Below, piece after piece: positions 35,821 through 44,854 of a DNA stretch of 64,000 nucleotides (position 1 is the first letter of the stretch; every line of letters starts with the position of its first letter). Origin of the DNA: JBBQVS01 sp963792705. GTDB taxonomy: Bacteria; Chloroflexota; Ktedonobacteria; Ktedonobacterales; Ktedonobacteraceae. The stretch covers positions 186,001-250,000 of the forward strand of contig CAWBXD010000001.1 of assembly GCA_963792705.1 (NCBI GenBank). The letters run 5' to 3'. The notes beneath the pieces were generated by a model. The model made no database searches, was not told where the DNA came from, and saw only the letters and a program-made list of their open reading frames with translations. The translations under genes and the position numbers were made by a program.

Positions 35821-36921
35821 ATGCCGTTTTATCTGTTACTTCTGTTGCGTGTTCTCTCCTTTGTTGCTGGCTTCTCCTTTGTATTCTATATCCTGATTTC
35901 TGTGATACGCACATTTGTCTTGCCGCGTAGCGCACCCGATTTATTGGTGCGGTTTGTCTTTCTTGCGATGCGTAGAATTTTCGACTTACGAATCAACATC
36001 GAGCAATCCTATGAGCGACGTGACGAAATCATGGCCTTGTACGCGCCGTTTACGCTTGTTCTTTTGCCAGCGGTGTGGCTTATCTGCGTCCTTTCGGGCT
36101 ACATGGCGATGTTCTGGGCTACCACTGGTCAACCGCTTTACGCGCTCTATAAGCTTAGTGGCTCCTCGCTGTTCACATTAGGCTACTCTGTTGTTGACGG
36201 TTTTGTAGCAACATCGCTTATTTTTACGGAGTCTGCCATAGGTCTCTTTCTTGTTGCCTTACTCATTGCATATCTGCCCACAATGTATGCCGCATTCTCG
36301 AAACGTGAGATTGCGGTAACAATGCTAGAGGTACGTGCTGGCTCTCCTCCCTCGCCAGCCGAGATGCTCATACGTTTTCATCGTTTGAATCGCCTGCAAC
36401 AACTAGGCGAATTATGGATAGTATGGGAACTGTGGTTTGTGGATATTGACGAGAGTCACACGTCGCTTGCCGCGCTCTCTTTCTTCCGTTCACCCCAACC
36501 GCATCGCTCGTGGATTACTGCGGCCGGCACCGTCCTGGATGCCGCTGCTCTGGTCTCCTCGACGGTAGATATCCCAAAAGATTCGCAAGCGGATTTATGT
36601 ATTCGTGCGGGCTACATCGCGTTGCGCCACATTTCTGATTTCTTTGGTATACAGTATAATCCCGATCCTAAGCCAGACGATCCTATCAGCATCAGTCAAG
36701 AAGAGTTCGATGAAGTGTATGATACGCTCGCCGAAGGAGGAGTTCCGCTCAAACCTGATCGTGAACAAGCGTGGCGAGATTTTCGCGGTTGGCGCGTCAA
36801 CTATGATGGTGTACTCATCTTTCTTGCAGGTCTGACGATGGCACCTTGGGCGAAATGGTCCTCTGACCGCGCTGTACGCACACGTGCATCATTCAAATTA
36901 AGTCGGAAAAAAGCTTCGTAA
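35821..36921 (+). CDS. Channel-like membrane protein with TLGYS pore-loop motif
   Basis: The 366-residue protein has an N-terminal helix (8-30), two or three more helices between 75 and 165, and a long cytoplasmic C-terminal part. Between the helices lies GSSLFTLGYSVVDG, placed like the pore helix and selectivity filter of two-helix potassium channels. The last helix ends IAYLPTMYAAFSKREIAV, again as in small ion channels. The filter differs from TVGYG. The C-terminal domain is not recognised. It may be a divergent ion channel; this is inference. Confidence 0.6.
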   Translation: MPFYLLLLLRVLSFVAGFSFVFYILISVIRTFVLPRSAPDLLVRFVFLAMRRIFDLRINIEQSYERRDEIMALYAPFTLVLLPAVWLICVLSGYMAMFWATTGQPLYALYKLSGSSLFTLGYSVVDGFVATSLIFTESAIGLFLVALLIAYLPTMYAAFSKREIAVTMLEVRAGSPPSPAEMLIRFHRLNRLQQLGELWIVWELWFVDIDESHTSLAALSFFRSPQPHRSWITAAGTVLDAAALVSSTVDIPKDSQADLCIRAGYIALRHISDFFGIQYNPDPKPDDPISISQEEFDEVYDTLAEGGVPLKPDREQAWRDFRGWRVNYDGVLIFLAGLTMAPWAKWSSDRAVRTRASFKLSRKKAS

Positions 36922-37012
36922 TGAAATATGGAGCTATAAACAGGAACTAGGGCATCCGCTGCTTTCACCATCTCCGAATGCGGCTAGGGGATGCATTTCA
37001 ACAGTAGGTTTT

Positions 37013-37227
37013 GGGGGAGGTCTGGTAGGGACCGATTGATCGCGTCCTCGTGGCAACCAACCGCCGAAAAGGACGCGATCAATCGGTCCCTACGCCTATC
37101 CATACCAATTTGTGAAACAGGATTATCGCGTCCGGTGGGAAAGGGCAAAATGTCGGCAACAATCCTTTATGGGTATGTGTGCCCCTCCCCACCCAGGACG
37201 CGATCAATCGGTCCCTACCAGACCCCC
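37013..37227. repeat. Nested family A palindromes
   Basis: A full copy (37025-37093, arms 24 bp) is followed by a second right arm at 37195-37218. The outermost left flank GGGGGAGGTCTG (37013-37024) has its complement CCAGACCCCC at 37218-37227. This suggests one element was split by insertion or recombination with another. The 309-bp spacer 36922-37230 contains nothing else. Confidence 0.75.
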
Positions 37228-37230
37228 TAT

Positions 37231-37833
37231 TTATTGTCTTCGCGTGGCAAGCCATGCTCCGAAGAGGCTTATAAGGCCACCGAGCAACGCTGAAAGCAGC
37301 AGCAAAAGCAACGCAATCCCAATAGTTGCGGCATTTGTAGCTCCACTTATAACGGTATTGCCGGGGTAACTGGGAATGTAGCGCACCAGGAAACTAACAA
37401 AATAGGCAATGGCACCAATGATTGCCCCGGCTAAAAAGCCGAGACGACGTTGTACCGCAAATTTCCCAACTATGTAGCCCGTAACACCAAAAATAAGCAC
37501 AGTGATAAAGAGGTTAAGACACAACAGACCGAATATAGTCGAGGCAGTTTGATTCCGTGCGGTACTTGGTATGGTAATGGCAATGTTTACAAGCACATCG
37601 AGGATACCCCCAATCACACCTGCTATAAGTGTATATTGAAGGCCACGCTCTGGTAGCAAGAATTGAGGAGGATGCGATACGATACGTCGCTTCTCTGTAC
37701 TTTGTCTACCTGTCACTCTGGAGGAGCGGGCCGGTACTCGGCTTGGCTCCTCTTGTTCAACATCTTCATCTGAAGACTGATTGACTTTCTGACGGGGTAT
37801 ATAGTGTTCTTCTGAGTCTTGCATCCTCAACAA
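37231..37833 (-). CDS. Four-helix membrane protein of unknown function
   Basis: This 200-residue protein has a hydrophilic, charged N-terminus of about 65 residues (SEEHYIPRQKVNQSSDEDVEQEEPS) followed by four hydrophobic helices with small-residue motifs (AGVIGGILDVLVN, GLLCLNLFITVLIFGVTGYIVG, AGAIIGAIAYFVSFLV, ALLLLLLSALLGGLISLFGAWLA). An ATG three codons later is an alternative start. It lies 24 bp downstream of the signal peptidase gene on the same strand. No family is recognised. Confidence 0.65.
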   Translation of the reverse strand: MLRMQDSEEHYIPRQKVNQSSDEDVEQEEPSRVPARSSRVTGRQSTEKRRIVSHPPQFLLPERGLQYTLIAGVIGGILDVLVNIAITIPSTARNQTASTIFGLLCLNLFITVLIFGVTGYIVGKFAVQRRLGFLAGAIIGAIAYFVSFLVRYIPSYPGNTVISGATNAATIGIALLLLLLSALLGGLISLFGAWLATRRQ

Positions 37834-37857
37834 TCTCCTTTAGCATACCAGATTGTG

Positions 37858-38430
37858 TCACGAACAGGCGCCCGTCGCGGTTGCTGTAGGTGCATGAATT
37901 TTCGTATAGACAGAAGCATACGTTGGGATGATTTCCCATTTGTTGAGAGGCCAATACACCACTACCGCTTTACCTACCATAAAGTCTTTAGGTACATAAC
38001 ACCAATCACGCGAGTCGTCGCTCACAAGCCGATTATCGCCTAGCACAAAATAAGAGTTGGCTGGTACCTTCCAACTGATACCACTAGGGTTATATTTCTC
38101 AGCAATATATGGCTCATTCAATTCTACGCCATTGACCCACACATCAGCATCATTTGTTTGAATTACATCACCGGGAAGTCCAATGATACGCTTAATATAA
38201 TCTTTTCCTGGGTCACGAGGAGCATGAAAGACGACCACATCGCCACGTTCAGGAGAGCGAAAAAGATATGCCGTTTTATTTACCAATACATACTGATCAG
38301 AGGTTAGTCCAGGTTGCATGCTTGGACCCTCTACATGATAACTCTGTAGCACAAAGCGAATGGTTAGGAAAATTAAGATGGTCAACACCACCGTTTCGAC
38401 GATTTCCCTGGCTAGATGTGAACGTTTCAA
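37858..38430 (-). CDS. lepB: Signal peptidase I
   Basis: The 190-residue S26-family protease has one N-terminal membrane helix (about 10-28). The catalytic Ser37 is in VEGPSMQPGL and the general base Lys80 in GKDYIKRIIGLPGD. The conserved YFVLGDNRLVSDDSRDW (box E) follows. It removes signal peptides from secreted precursors at the outer face of the membrane. The size is typical of Gram-positive-type enzymes. Its downstream neighbour is a membrane protein of unknown role. Confidence 0.94.
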   Translation of the reverse strand: MKRSHLAREIVETVVLTILIFLTIRFVLQSYHVEGPSMQPGLTSDQYVLVNKTAYLFRSPERGDVVVFHAPRDPGKDYIKRIIGLPGDVIQTNDADVWVNGVELNEPYIAEKYNPSGISWKVPANSYFVLGDNRLVSDDSRDWCYVPKDFMVGKAVVVYWPLNKWEIIPTYASVYTKIHAPTATATGACS

Positions 38431-38683
38431 TGTAAAAACCTCGCTGTATTCTCACTATCAGGCACACTATAGGGGCCTGACTCGTCACGCCGCCTTCTTT
38501 TTAATACTTTGTTGTTGTGTCTTGTTCAGACATTATAGCCGATATGGGGGATGGTTGCACTCTTTTCTGGACTAATAGGGTATTTTATCTATTCTTTACC
38601 CTAAACGTCTGGCAACATCTACCCATAGATCATCTATAATAAGGAGGGTAATAAACAAGCGCAATGAAGGAAAATAGCTCATC

Positions 38684-40438
38684 ATGTTAGCATACAGCAG
38701 GAAATATTTAAAAATTGGCCCCTATGGATTGGCTGCGGGATGTGTGATTTTTGTAGCACTTTGCATTCGCGTCGTTTTGTTGCTTCTAGGTTGGCCTGGT
38801 ACAAATAGCGATGAAGCGACAATGGGACTAATGGCGCGTCACATCGCCTATAAAGGTGAACATCCTATCTATATTTATGGACAGAACTACATGGGTTCGC
38901 TAGAAGCGCATATTGGAGCCGCACTCTTTTTCGTCTTTGGCTCTTCTCTTTTCTCACTGCGTCTAAGTCTTGTCCTTTTATACACCGCTTTCCTTGTCTC
39001 AATGTACCTGTTGACGCGTCTCTTATATTCAGAAAAACTCGCCTTAGCTATTGTTATCTTGTTTGGCTTTGGTTCAATTGAATTGCTCACTCGCCAACTT
39101 AAAGCCCTTGGGGGAGCCGTTGAAACAATGCTCTTTGGTAGCCTTTTGGTATTACTTTCTTCGTTGCTTGTTTTGTCGTTTCAGCGTAATGCTTCTGCTA
39201 GGACACAGAGAAGACGCTGGTCACTTTATGGATGCTTCGGTCTGGTCATGGGTTTAGGCATGTGGAGCCATCTCTTGATACTCCCATTTGTCCTATGCTC
39301 GCTTGGGTTCCTGTTGTTTTTTTGCTACTACGAACTTCGCTTTTTAACTATCTCGTCGTTCTTGCTTGGTCTGCTTATTGGATTTTTTCCATCGCTCATC
39401 TACAACATCCAGAACCCATCACAAAACTCGTATGATATTTTGTTGCGATTACACAACACTGGTGGAACAACTACAAACATCCCGTTTACTCTATGGGACC
39501 AGATACGTGGAACTCTTCTCGTAAGTCTTCCAATGGCAACGGGGGCCAGCCCTGTCTGCTCGGTCTCTGATGTTCCAGGTGTATGGCGCACACATATCAC
39601 CTCATGCCTGCTCGTTCAGGGTATATGGAGTGTTGGTTTCCTCCTTTTATATGGACTTATCCTTCTTTTTACGCTACGAAGACTTATGCAATACTACTTG
39701 CGCTCCAGAACAGCTACACAATCCAACGAAGAGCGAAAGGTTATGCTTTCCAGCGCGGCCCAACTTATCCTTTTGCTGAGTGGAGGACTCACCTTGCTCT
39801 CCTATGCCCTCAGTCCTGCACCCGCACTTGTCCCAATCACCTCAACTCGCTATCTGGTCGGACTTTTGGTAATGTTTCCCGTACTTCTCTCACCATTCTG
39901 GAACGGTATCCGCCAATCATATACTTTCTGTAGGGACCGATTGATCGTGTCCTCGCTTTTGCTTAACTGCTGGGTGGACGCAACACATCAGTCCCTATGG
40001 AAACGTCGCTTGTTTTTGTCAATAAACATAGGCAAAGGACTGCTATTTATCCTAGTATACTTCACATATTTTACGGCCATAATTGGTGTCTTCCAGCAAG
40101 TACCAACCGTACAAACCATCAACCAGCAACAGTATAAGATGATAGATGATTTGCTCCATATGCATGTTACGCATATCTATTCCGATTACTGGACGTGTAA
40201 TCGTATCATTTTCCAAAGTAACGAGCGCATCATTTGTAGCGTCCTCAACGAGCAACTTCAACCGGGAGAGAATAGATATCTACTCTACCAAACAACAGTA
40301 GAACATGACGCGCAATCCGTATATGTATTTCAGACAAATTCCCCTCAAGCTCAGGCAATAGCGCAACGTATGGTCCAGATAGGCACGCAGTATGCACATG
40401 AAGAAATTGATAACTATGAGTTATACAAACCTATATAG
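38684..40438 (+). CDS. GT39-like membrane glycosyltransferase with embedded palindrome
   Basis: The 584-residue polytopic protein resembles dolichyl-phosphate-mannose-type (ArnT/PMT) glycosyltransferases. An early luminal acidic motif GTNSDEATMGLMARHI follows TM1, then YIYGQNYMGSLEAHIGAALF and about ten further helices. Such enzymes move sugars from polyprenyl phosphate carriers to proteins or envelope glycans. Residues 416-438 (CRDRLIVSSLLLNCWVDATH) are the translation of a family A palindrome (39930-39998). The segment around ATGASPVCS at 39537-39560 resembles palindrome B. These segments look like later insertions into an otherwise ordinary gene. Confidence 0.78.
   Translation: MLAYSRKYLKIGPYGLAAGCVIFVALCIRVVLLLLGWPGTNSDEATMGLMARHIAYKGEHPIYIYGQNYMGSLEAHIGAALFFVFGSSLFSLRLSLVLLYTAFLVSMYLLTRLLYSEKLALAIVILFGFGSIELLTRQLKALGGAVETMLFGSLLVLLSSLLVLSFQRNASARTQRRRWSLYGCFGLVMGLGMWSHLLILPFVLCSLGFLLFFCYYELRFLTISSFLLGLLIGFFPSLIYNIQNPSQNSYDILLRLHNTGGTTTNIPFTLWDQIRGTLLVSLPMATGASPVCSVSDVPGVWRTHITSCLLVQGIWSVGFLLLYGLILLFTLRRLMQYYLRSRTATQSNEERKVMLSSAAQLILLLSGGLTLLSYALSPAPALVPITSTRYLVGLLVMFPVLLSPFWNGIRQSYTFCRDRLIVSSLLLNCWVDATHQSLWKRRLFLSINIGKGLLFILVYFTYFTAIIGVFQQVPTVQTINQQQYKMIDDLLHMHVTHIYSDYWTCNRIIFQSNERIICSVLNEQLQPGENRYLLYQTTVEHDAQSVYVFQTNSPQAQAIAQRMVQIGTQYAHEEIDNYELYKPI
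39930..39998. repeat. Family A palindrome inside the GT39-like gene
   Basis: The left arm (39930-39953) is nearly consensus. The right arm (39976-39998) has decayed at several positions, which fits older insertion under coding constraint. The element is 69 bp, a multiple of three, and has no stop in the frame used. Confidence 0.8.
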
Positions 40439-40609
40439 AGTCCTTGACATTTCTCTAAATAATAATTTATATTTATCAATGTGATAACAAAAAAATATGT
40501 TTTGTTAGCATCTTCGTAGATAAAAGATTTGCTGTCAGTGTTGCTGCAAACGTCAGAGCAGACGTTGTGTCAAAAGAAATACTCATGCATTCAAACAAGG
40601 AGCAACAAG

Positions 40610-41293
40610 TTGTCAATTACACAGAGCGATTCTAACACAACACTTGAGCAAGAAATTACAGTATTCAAAGCTCAATTTGAAAAGCAACTTCCACCAGGTG
40701 CTGCGGCTGGTATCAATGCTGATATTAAAGCGCAGGTTGCATCGGATGTTACAAAACACGCGCTGAACCTGGGCGCACATGCACCGAATTTTACATTGCC
40801 GGACGTGTTGGGAAAAGAGGTTACGCTGACGACACTGTTAGCGCAGGGGCCAGTTGTGTTGACCTTCTATCGTGGCGAATGGTGTCCTTATTGCAATTTG
40901 CAACTCCATGCCTATCAGCAAATTTTACCGCAAATCAAAGAGCTTGGAGCTACACTAGTTGCGGTTTCACCACAAACACCGGATCACTCACTTTCACTTA
41001 TTGAGAAACAAGAACTTACCTTTACCGTCTTAACTGATGCAGGAAACCGCGTGGCGCGTGAGTATGGCCTCGTATATAAGTTCTCTGAGTCTTTACACAA
41101 GGTGTTTGCAGAACAACTTGGGTTGCTCCTTCCAGACTACAATGGAGATGAGTCATGGGAACTTCCACTTTCCGCGACCTATGTCCTTGACCAGTCAGGT
41201 ACTATTCGTACTGCCTTTGTCGATGCAGATTTCACTCATCGACTTGAGCCTTCAGCCGTTCTCGCAGGTATTCAAGAAGCCAAAAGCAAATAG
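40610..41293 (+). CDS. AhpC/TSA-family peroxiredoxin-like protein
   Basis: The 227-residue protein has a thioredoxin fold with LGAHAPNFTLPDVLGKEVTL, then VVLTFYRGEWCPYCNLQLHAY with a Cys92-x-x-Cys95 pair in place of the single peroxidatic Cys. It then has TLVAVSPQTPDHSL and ATYVLDQSGTIRTAFVDADFTHR. It probably reduces peroxides or thiols in the cytoplasm. The TTG at 40610 is chosen as the start, because AAGGAGC lies at the right distance and the family similarity starts after it; an ATG further upstream lacks a ribosome site. Confidence 0.85.
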   Translation: MSITQSDSNTTLEQEITVFKAQFEKQLPPGAAAGINADIKAQVASDVTKHALNLGAHAPNFTLPDVLGKEVTLTTLLAQGPVVLTFYRGEWCPYCNLQLHAYQQILPQIKELGATLVAVSPQTPDHSLSLIEKQELTFTVLTDAGNRVAREYGLVYKFSESLHKVFAEQLGLLLPDYNGDESWELPLSATYVLDQSGTIRTAFVDADFTHRLEPSAVLAGIQEAKSK

Positions 41294-41294
41294 T

Positions 41295-41350
41295 CAATAA
41301 GAGGAATACGGGTGGCATGTCTTGTCATACTACCCGTATTCCTCTTATTG
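41295..41350. terminator. 19-bp perfect-stem bidirectional terminator
   Basis: CAATAAGAGGAATACGGGT (41295-41313) and its exact complement (41332-41350) lie at the convergence of the peroxiredoxin and glycosyltransferase genes. Confidence 0.75.
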
Positions 41351-43456
41351 GCTGAGCGTCTGTTTATAGATATCAACAAGGCGTTGTGCATATTGATTCC
41401 AACTGGACTCGGCTTCTAGTGTTTTCTTGTCCTTAAGCTTCAAATGAAATTCGCTCATTTGTACCTCTTGCATGGCTTCTACCAGCGAAGTTCGACTTGT
41501 AGGATTGTATACAGCCGTAGCGCGTGGTGGCAGCATACCACGAAAGCGTGGGAGATCAGGCACCACAATTCTTCGTTCAAACGAGAGCGCAAGCATTGCA
41601 ATCTCTAGCGTCCCAGCATTTTGTTGAGCAAAATGTGGCAGCACAACTGCGTCTGATGCGCTCATATAGAGAGATACATCCTGTTGACTTAGTTCCTTCG
41701 CGCGAAAAATAATGGCCGGATTGTTTGCTATACGCTGTAAGAGTGCTTGCTGAGTATCTTGCAACGCACCAGCGAGTAAAAGCACAACTTGTCTTGGTCT
41801 TTTCTGTACCTCTGTGAAAGCCTCAACAAGAGTTAGAAGTTCGCGTTCGCTATGGTGTGCCATAAGACAAAGATAGACGTAGCATTCGTGTTGTGGAAGA
41901 CCAAGTTTTGTATGCGACTCCGCGCGTGTTGGAGGTGTAGGATAGACATTACGGAACCCTGGATGAGTCAAACTACGCACACGACGACGCAGCTTTTTGT
42001 CGGGATAGAGCTGATCGGGCTGCCTCGTGAATGCTAGAATAACATCACTTTGTCGCATAAGAGTGCGCTCGAACACACGATGTGGGAGTGCGTTCAGGCT
42101 ACGCACACTTTGCCACCAGCCACCAGTATCGGTCGTCACAATCCGTATACCCCATCGTTTGGCTAACCAAAGTAAAAACCAGAAACGCTGACGTTCCCCT
42201 GCTGTAAGTGCAAATGCTCCTGGACGGTAAAAATGTAGAATACCAATCGAGGTCCCTTGATAAGCACGATGACGCCATAGCCAAGCAAGAGGAATATCTA
42301 TAACGTTTGTGGTACAACGAACATGCTGTGTCTGTAGTCCTTTCATCAGTAAATCTGCCGCCATATCCTGTTTGGCAGGACGCACAAAAAAGACTGATGG
42401 TGCTATTAATTCCGATGGTGCATGTTCGACAAACTGTAATTGTTGTTGCAGATGCCCCCAACTACGTGCTTGTGCCATCGACGCCAGCAACTGTTCACTA
42501 CTAGGTTTTCCTGCAAAAAAAAGTAAGAGGCGATCAATGAATGCTATACGTGCTACATCTTGTACCTCCGGCAATGCAGATCGTAACACATCAGGTAGCT
42601 TAGGAGGCACAACCGCACTATGCTGTTGCGTATCAGCGTACTGTGCCACCACTTCTGAACGTCCTTGCCAGTATGCACGTCCGACAAAATATGGACGCGT
42701 AAGCCGTGCAGCCGATACCCGATGCTCCACAACAGCCTCTGGCTCATACCAAAGGGTGTAGTCTGCCATACGTAAACGACGGCACACATCAGCAACATCC
42801 ATGCTGATAGGGGAAGTGGTGCTTCTACTCAACAACGGTGAAAAGGCTCCAATAGCGTGTAGAACATCGCTTTTGATGGAAAAATTGCAACTACTTGCAT
42901 CTAGGGTTGATGGAAGTAGCATGCGACTTTTTACGGGCGCATAATAACCAAGCACATCAAGTAAATCGTCGCTCAACCAATGTGGACGTGTTGCTTCCCA
43001 ATGTAACTCAACACGCCCACATACAGCATCTGCCTCCGTCTCATCGTAAGCGGCAAGCAGGCATGCAAGAAATGTGGGATGAGCAATCGCATCATCATCG
43101 AGAAAGACAACAATCTCCCCTGTCGCGGCACGTAAACCTGTATTTCGTGCGTAAGAAAGTCCGTTTTGTGTTTCACTGATGCATTGAACATGCCACACAT
43201 CTTCCGGGTTTCTTGCTATCATAAGCGGCCCTGCTTGCACATAGGCTTTGACTGCGGCAAAGGTCCCATCATGTGAACCGTTGTCAACCACAATCACCTC
43301 GAACTGGTCGTAGGGCAGGGTTTGACGACGCAGCCCTGCCAGTGCCGTTAGCACGAGATTTCGACGGTTATATGTGCAGAGAATAACGCTACAGCGTGGG
43401 CGTATTGCTGTTTGTACCTGCACCGCTTGAGGAGCTTCTTTACTAGTCAATGACAT
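41345..43456 (-). CDS. Two-domain glycosyltransferase, GT2 fused to GT4-like
   Basis: The 703-residue protein joins two glycosyltransferases. Residues ~20-270 are a GT-A fold GT2 domain (SVILCTYNRRNLVLTALAGL, VIVVDNGSHDGT, GEIVVFLDDDAIAHPTFL with the metal-binding DDD). Residues ~350-700 are a GT-B fold GT4-like domain; its C-terminal half (DVSLYMSASDAVVLPHFAQQNAGTLEIAML) carries the usual nucleotide-sugar-binding pattern, with the acidic residue Glu in place. Such fusions add two sugars in sequence during exopolysaccharide or cell-wall glycan assembly. The start codon directly follows the stop of the flippase gene (TAAATG), so the two are translationally coupled. Confidence 0.85.
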   Translation of the reverse strand: MSLTSKEAPQAVQVQTAIRPRCSVILCTYNRRNLVLTALAGLRRQTLPYDQFEVIVVDNGSHDGTFAAVKAYVQAGPLMIARNPEDVWHVQCISETQNGLSYARNTGLRAATGEIVVFLDDDAIAHPTFLACLLAAYDETEADAVCGRVELHWEATRPHWLSDDLLDVLGYYAPVKSRMLLPSTLDASSCNFSIKSDVLHAIGAFSPLLSRSTTSPISMDVADVCRRLRMADYTLWYEPEAVVEHRVSAARLTRPYFVGRAYWQGRSEVVAQYADTQQHSAVVPPKLPDVLRSALPEVQDVARIAFIDRLLLFFAGKPSSEQLLASMAQARSWGHLQQQLQFVEHAPSELIAPSVFFVRPAKQDMAADLLMKGLQTQHVRCTTNVIDIPLAWLWRHRAYQGTSIGILHFYRPGAFALTAGERQRFWFLLWLAKRWGIRIVTTDTGGWWQSVRSLNALPHRVFERTLMRQSDVILAFTRQPDQLYPDKKLRRRVRSLTHPGFRNVYPTPPTRAESHTKLGLPQHECYVYLCLMAHHSERELLTLVEAFTEVQKRPRQVVLLLAGALQDTQQALLQRIANNPAIIFRAKELSQQDVSLYMSASDAVVLPHFAQQNAGTLEIAMLALSFERRIVVPDLPRFRGMLPPRATAVYNPTSRTSLVEAMQEVQMSEFHLKLKDKKTLEAESSWNQYAQRLVDIYKQTLSQ

Positions 43457-44824
43457 TTATCCTTTCGCTCTCGCCATAAAGGTCTGTGAGTAAGGATGTT
43501 GCAGAAGAACCTTACGGCACAAAAGGATCGTTCCTGTGGTGGAGGCAATATGAGCAATTGTGCTGGCAATTGCAGCCCCAGTAATGCCCCAAAGCAGAAT
43601 ACATGGGATAGCAAGCCCGATATGTAAAACTGCTGTTCCCACTCCAAGCCATACCTGTTCATGTGGCTGTTTTTTCTGCTGTGCAAGGTATGTCAGGCTT
43701 ACTGTTGCCACACTTCCAAAGACGACCGCGATCAGTAACACGCGTAAAGGTGTTACCATCGGCAAATAGGCAGGCCCGAAACAAGCTAAAATAATGAGGG
43801 GACAACACAGCGTTATACACGTACAAACAATGACCGCAATAATCGCAACTACACAGGATGTGCGTACAAATGCATCATATGTATTTCCGTACCGTCGAAC
43901 AGGGAAGAGGTATGAAAGCAAAGGCGACATACAGGTGACAAAAAAGGTAGGCGCAACTTTAACCAGTCGTGTACAGAGCAACATGCTAAATGCATAGAAG
44001 CCGAGTGCTGCTAATGTATGCCAGTGCAAAAAAATCAGTACTAAAAAAAGTAGTTCACGCCAGATAACACTATCGAGCAGAAAAAGCAGAAACGAAGGAC
44101 GATGACCTCGCTCGATGCGCTCTCGTAGCAATGGTCCTGGCTCTACCGACTCATGTAGCGGTAGAGATTTTGCTATACAAACTAGAGCTATTGTCATAGT
44201 TACAATACTCGCAAATGCTGGCACAATCAGTAACATACCCAGTGCCTCACTCTTGCCTTGTATCACAATAAGGGCAAGGCAAAAATTAATGAGTGTGCTA
44301 AACAAACGTAAGCCTGCGAGCAGATTATAGCGGCGCAGTCCTTGTAGTGTTATACTCACTACATTGCTCAGAAGCAATGGAATTGCTGCAAGTCCAGCCA
44401 TAAGGAGAAGAGAAAATGGAATAGCTTCCCTTACAAATAGGGAAAGAAGCAATGCTAGAGGCACATATGCTAGACAATAGAATAATATTCGCTGGCATTG
44501 TTGACGCCATAACAGATGAAAGGTTCCTGCAATTCGATGCAACGTTTCCTGTTGTTGTATCTCCGCAATATTTCGACATGCACCGGGAGTCATCCCAATG
44601 CCAATCAATGGTAAGAGTAAAGTTGCAATCCACTGCATAAAGAGTAATAGGCCGAAACTTTGCGTTCCTAACGCTCGTGCAATCACGATATACGTAAGGA
44701 AGCGTATACATAAAGAACAAAATGCAATGCTCAGACGCCACAGTCCCGGCTGTATAACGCGTTGTTCTGCAACAACGACTCGCCCATTTGAAATAAACAT
44801 AACCCTCCCAACTTCACACCACAC
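43457..44824 (-). CDS. Polysaccharide flippase (MOP/Wzx-like)
   Basis: The 455-residue protein has about 12 to 14 hydrophobic helices and the start pattern of oligosaccharide flippases (RLSIAFCSLCIRFLTYIVIARALGTQSFGLLLF). It would move lipid-linked glycan units across the membrane. It pairs with the downstream fused glycosyltransferase. Start choice is uncertain: an ATG eight codons later has GGGAGGG only two bases upstream. Confidence 0.82.
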   Translation of the reverse strand: MWCEVGRVMFISNGRVVVAEQRVIQPGLWRLSIAFCSLCIRFLTYIVIARALGTQSFGLLLFMQWIATLLLPLIGIGMTPGACRNIAEIQQQETLHRIAGTFHLLWRQQCQRILFYCLAYVPLALLLSLFVREAIPFSLLLMAGLAAIPLLLSNVVSITLQGLRRYNLLAGLRLFSTLINFCLALIVIQGKSEALGMLLIVPAFASIVTMTIALVCIAKSLPLHESVEPGPLLRERIERGHRPSFLLFLLDSVIWRELLFLVLIFLHWHTLAALGFYAFSMLLCTRLVKVAPTFFVTCMSPLLSYLFPVRRYGNTYDAFVRTSCVVAIIAVIVCTCITLCCPLIILACFGPAYLPMVTPLRVLLIAVVFGSVATVSLTYLAQQKKQPHEQVWLGVGTAVLHIGLAIPCILLWGITGAAIASTIAHIASTTGTILLCRKVLLQHPYSQTFMARAKG

Positions 44825-44854
44825 AAAAACATACGTATGTTCATATCAAACAAA

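Noticed and set aside
36991..37293. 100-residue open frame in the spacer before the four-helix protein gene
   Set aside because: It is a translation of the nested palindromes and overlaps the end of a real gene on the other strand.
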